From positions 1-5,135 of the forward strand of contig JAQSXM010000278.1 of NCBI GenBank assembly GCA_029256645.1: 5,135 nt of DNA, in the 5' to 3' direction. Shown piece after piece: positions 4,367 through 5,135 of this stretch. Source of the DNA: Sporomusa sp. (GTDB lineage Bacteria; Bacillota_C; Negativicutes; Sporomusales; Sporomusaceae). Each line of letters opens with the position of its first letter. Position 1 is the stretch's first letter. The position numbers and the translations under genes are program-made. The notes beneath the pieces are model-generated. The model had not been told where the DNA came from. It worked only from the letters and a program-made list of their open reading frames with translations, and searched no databases.

Positions 4367-5135
4367 TCATACAAGCTGTGCTTCCATGGGATTAAATGCT
4401 ATCTTGAGATGCATCCCGATTGATACTCTGCTGGCAACCTGTTCCCGTGGAACACGCACTGTCAAGGACACGCCTTTCGTCTCTACCATAATACGGTACA
4501 TTCCGATCCCTGGCACTATCTTGGAAACATTCCCTTCCATAACTATCGATGAATTATACTGGTATGATAATTGTTCATCAAATATATACAGAGCATCTCC
4601 CGGAAGGCAGCAGACCGTCGCCACTGGCACGACCTCGCCCATCCAGGCAAAACGCACACCATTAACCAGTTCTATAAAAATATCATCACCCTGCTTTTCC
4701 ACTTGGCAGGGTAAAATATTGTCCATCCCGATTAAACTAGCAATTATCGCATTCACCGGGCGCCGTAAGATTACTGCCGGCGAATCGTCTTGCACAATAC
4801 AGCCTTCCTGCAAAACCACAGCCCTCTCGGCAAAGTACAAAACATCATTAAAATTATGACTGACTAATATGACCGTAGTGCCCCGTGCAATAGCTACCAG
4901 CCTTAATTCTGCTAATAAGGTATTGCGAGTCGGCGAATCAAGAGCTGCAAACGGCTCATCCAATAATAAAAGTTCAGGTTCATACACCAGAGCACGGGCC
5001 AGACAAACTCGCTGCGCCTCTCCGCCAGACAATTTGCGTGCCATCCTGGTCGCCAAATGGGCACAATGAAAATCCTCTAATACCTTATTAACTTTTCCCT
5101 TTATGTCCCGCTCAGCCATGCCGCGAAACCGTAAT
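4367..5135 (-). CDS. ABC-transporter ATP-binding protein with TOBE-type C-terminus, N-terminally cut by the window
   Basis: The last 255 residues of an importer ATPase; the frame stays open to the window edge. The stretch LRFRGMAE there is the usual mid-domain segment of such proteins, so the Met at 5117-5119 is internal. Counting from the edge, visible motifs are the ABC signature LSGGEAQR (35-42), Walker B LLLLDEPFAALD (55-66) with its catalytic Glu and D-loop, and the switch His in LVSHNF (90-95). The Walker A motif is outside the window. GMDNILP (136-142) leads into a C-terminal TOBE-like beta domain that ends IAFNPMEAQLV, where family members usually end. Such ATPases power uptake of molybdate, tungstate, sulfate, Fe(III) or polyamines. 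The GMDNIL junction and the short C-terminal domain favour an oxyanion (tungstate/molybdate) system, but the permease and binding protein are not visible. It belongs to a separate operon from the regulator, behind a strong terminator. Confidence 0.85.
   Translation of the reverse strand, partial: LRFRGMAERDIKGKVNKVLEDFHCAHLATRMARKLSGGEAQRVCLARALVYEPELLLLDEPFAALDSPTRNTLLAELRLVAIARGTTVILVSHNFNDVLYFAERAVVLQEGCIVQDDSPAVILRRPVNAIIASLIGMDNILPCQVEKQGDDIFIELVNGVRFAWMGEVVPVATVCCLPGDALYIFDEQLSYQYNSSIVMEGNVSKIVPGIGMYRIMVETKGVSLTVRVPREQVASRVSIGMHLKIAFNPMEAQLV

Noticed and set aside
4260..4369. Stop-codon readthrough or selenocysteine at the end of the ABC gene, because its frame stays open for 34 codons after TGA.
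   Set aside because: The protein already ends where the family normally ends (IAFNPMEAQLV). 34 open codons are not rare by chance, and no SECIS-like hairpin is evident just after the TGA.
4335..4859. Plus-strand open frame of 174 codons.
   Set aside because: It is the reverse shadow of the ABC ATPase, whose signature, Walker B and switch motifs are intact on the minus strand.

Overview
The window looks like a piece of a chromosome from an anaerobic, low-to-moderate GC Bacillota. The style of the proteins suggests the Negativicutes (Sporomusa-like), but that is an impression from the sequences and was not tested. All supported genes lie on the minus strand, so the window is best read from right to left. 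Intergenic DNA is very AT-rich and genes are more balanced.

Right to left: (1) The C-terminal 255 residues of an ABC-transporter ATPase with a C-terminal TOBE-type domain (4367-5135), of the molybdate/tungstate/iron/sulfate importer class. Its N-terminus lies beyond the window edge. It is followed by about 200 bp without a gene and a perfect bidirectional hairpin terminator (4133-4163). (2) A Crp/Fnr-family regulator (2990-3685) with a long AT-rich leader (3686-4066) and its own terminator (2924-2956). (3) An operon on the same strand: an FAD-dependent oxidoreductase (1315-2607), an MFS transporter (91-1272), and the first 12 codons of a third gene (1-37) whose N-terminus resembles aconitase X (AcnX).

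The most notable feature is regulatory. A 42-bp element occurs twice, once upstream of the regulator (4067-4108) and once upstream of the oxidoreductase operon (2848-2889), with 36 of 42 bases identical. Each copy holds TGCAA-N6-TTACA (read on the plus strand), an imperfect dyad with the 5-6-5 spacing of Crp/Fnr operators. Each dyad overlaps a -35-like hexamer, with -10-like hexamers at the same spacing in both copies. The regulator's recognition helix keeps the CRP Arg180 equivalent but has Val and Asn at the Glu181 and Arg185 equivalents, which fits a TGTAA-type half-site instead of TGTGA. A third related dyad (4044-4059) lies only in the regulator's own upstream region. The simplest reading is that the regulator controls both itself and the adjacent operon.

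The operon would import an unidentified, probably organic-acid, substrate by the MFS protein and process it with a flavin redox enzyme and an AcnX-like dehydratase. The operon's leader of about 230 nt carries an 18-bp direct repeat and three mutually exclusive pairing segments that no gene explains. Substrate, ligand and pathway cannot be named from this window.
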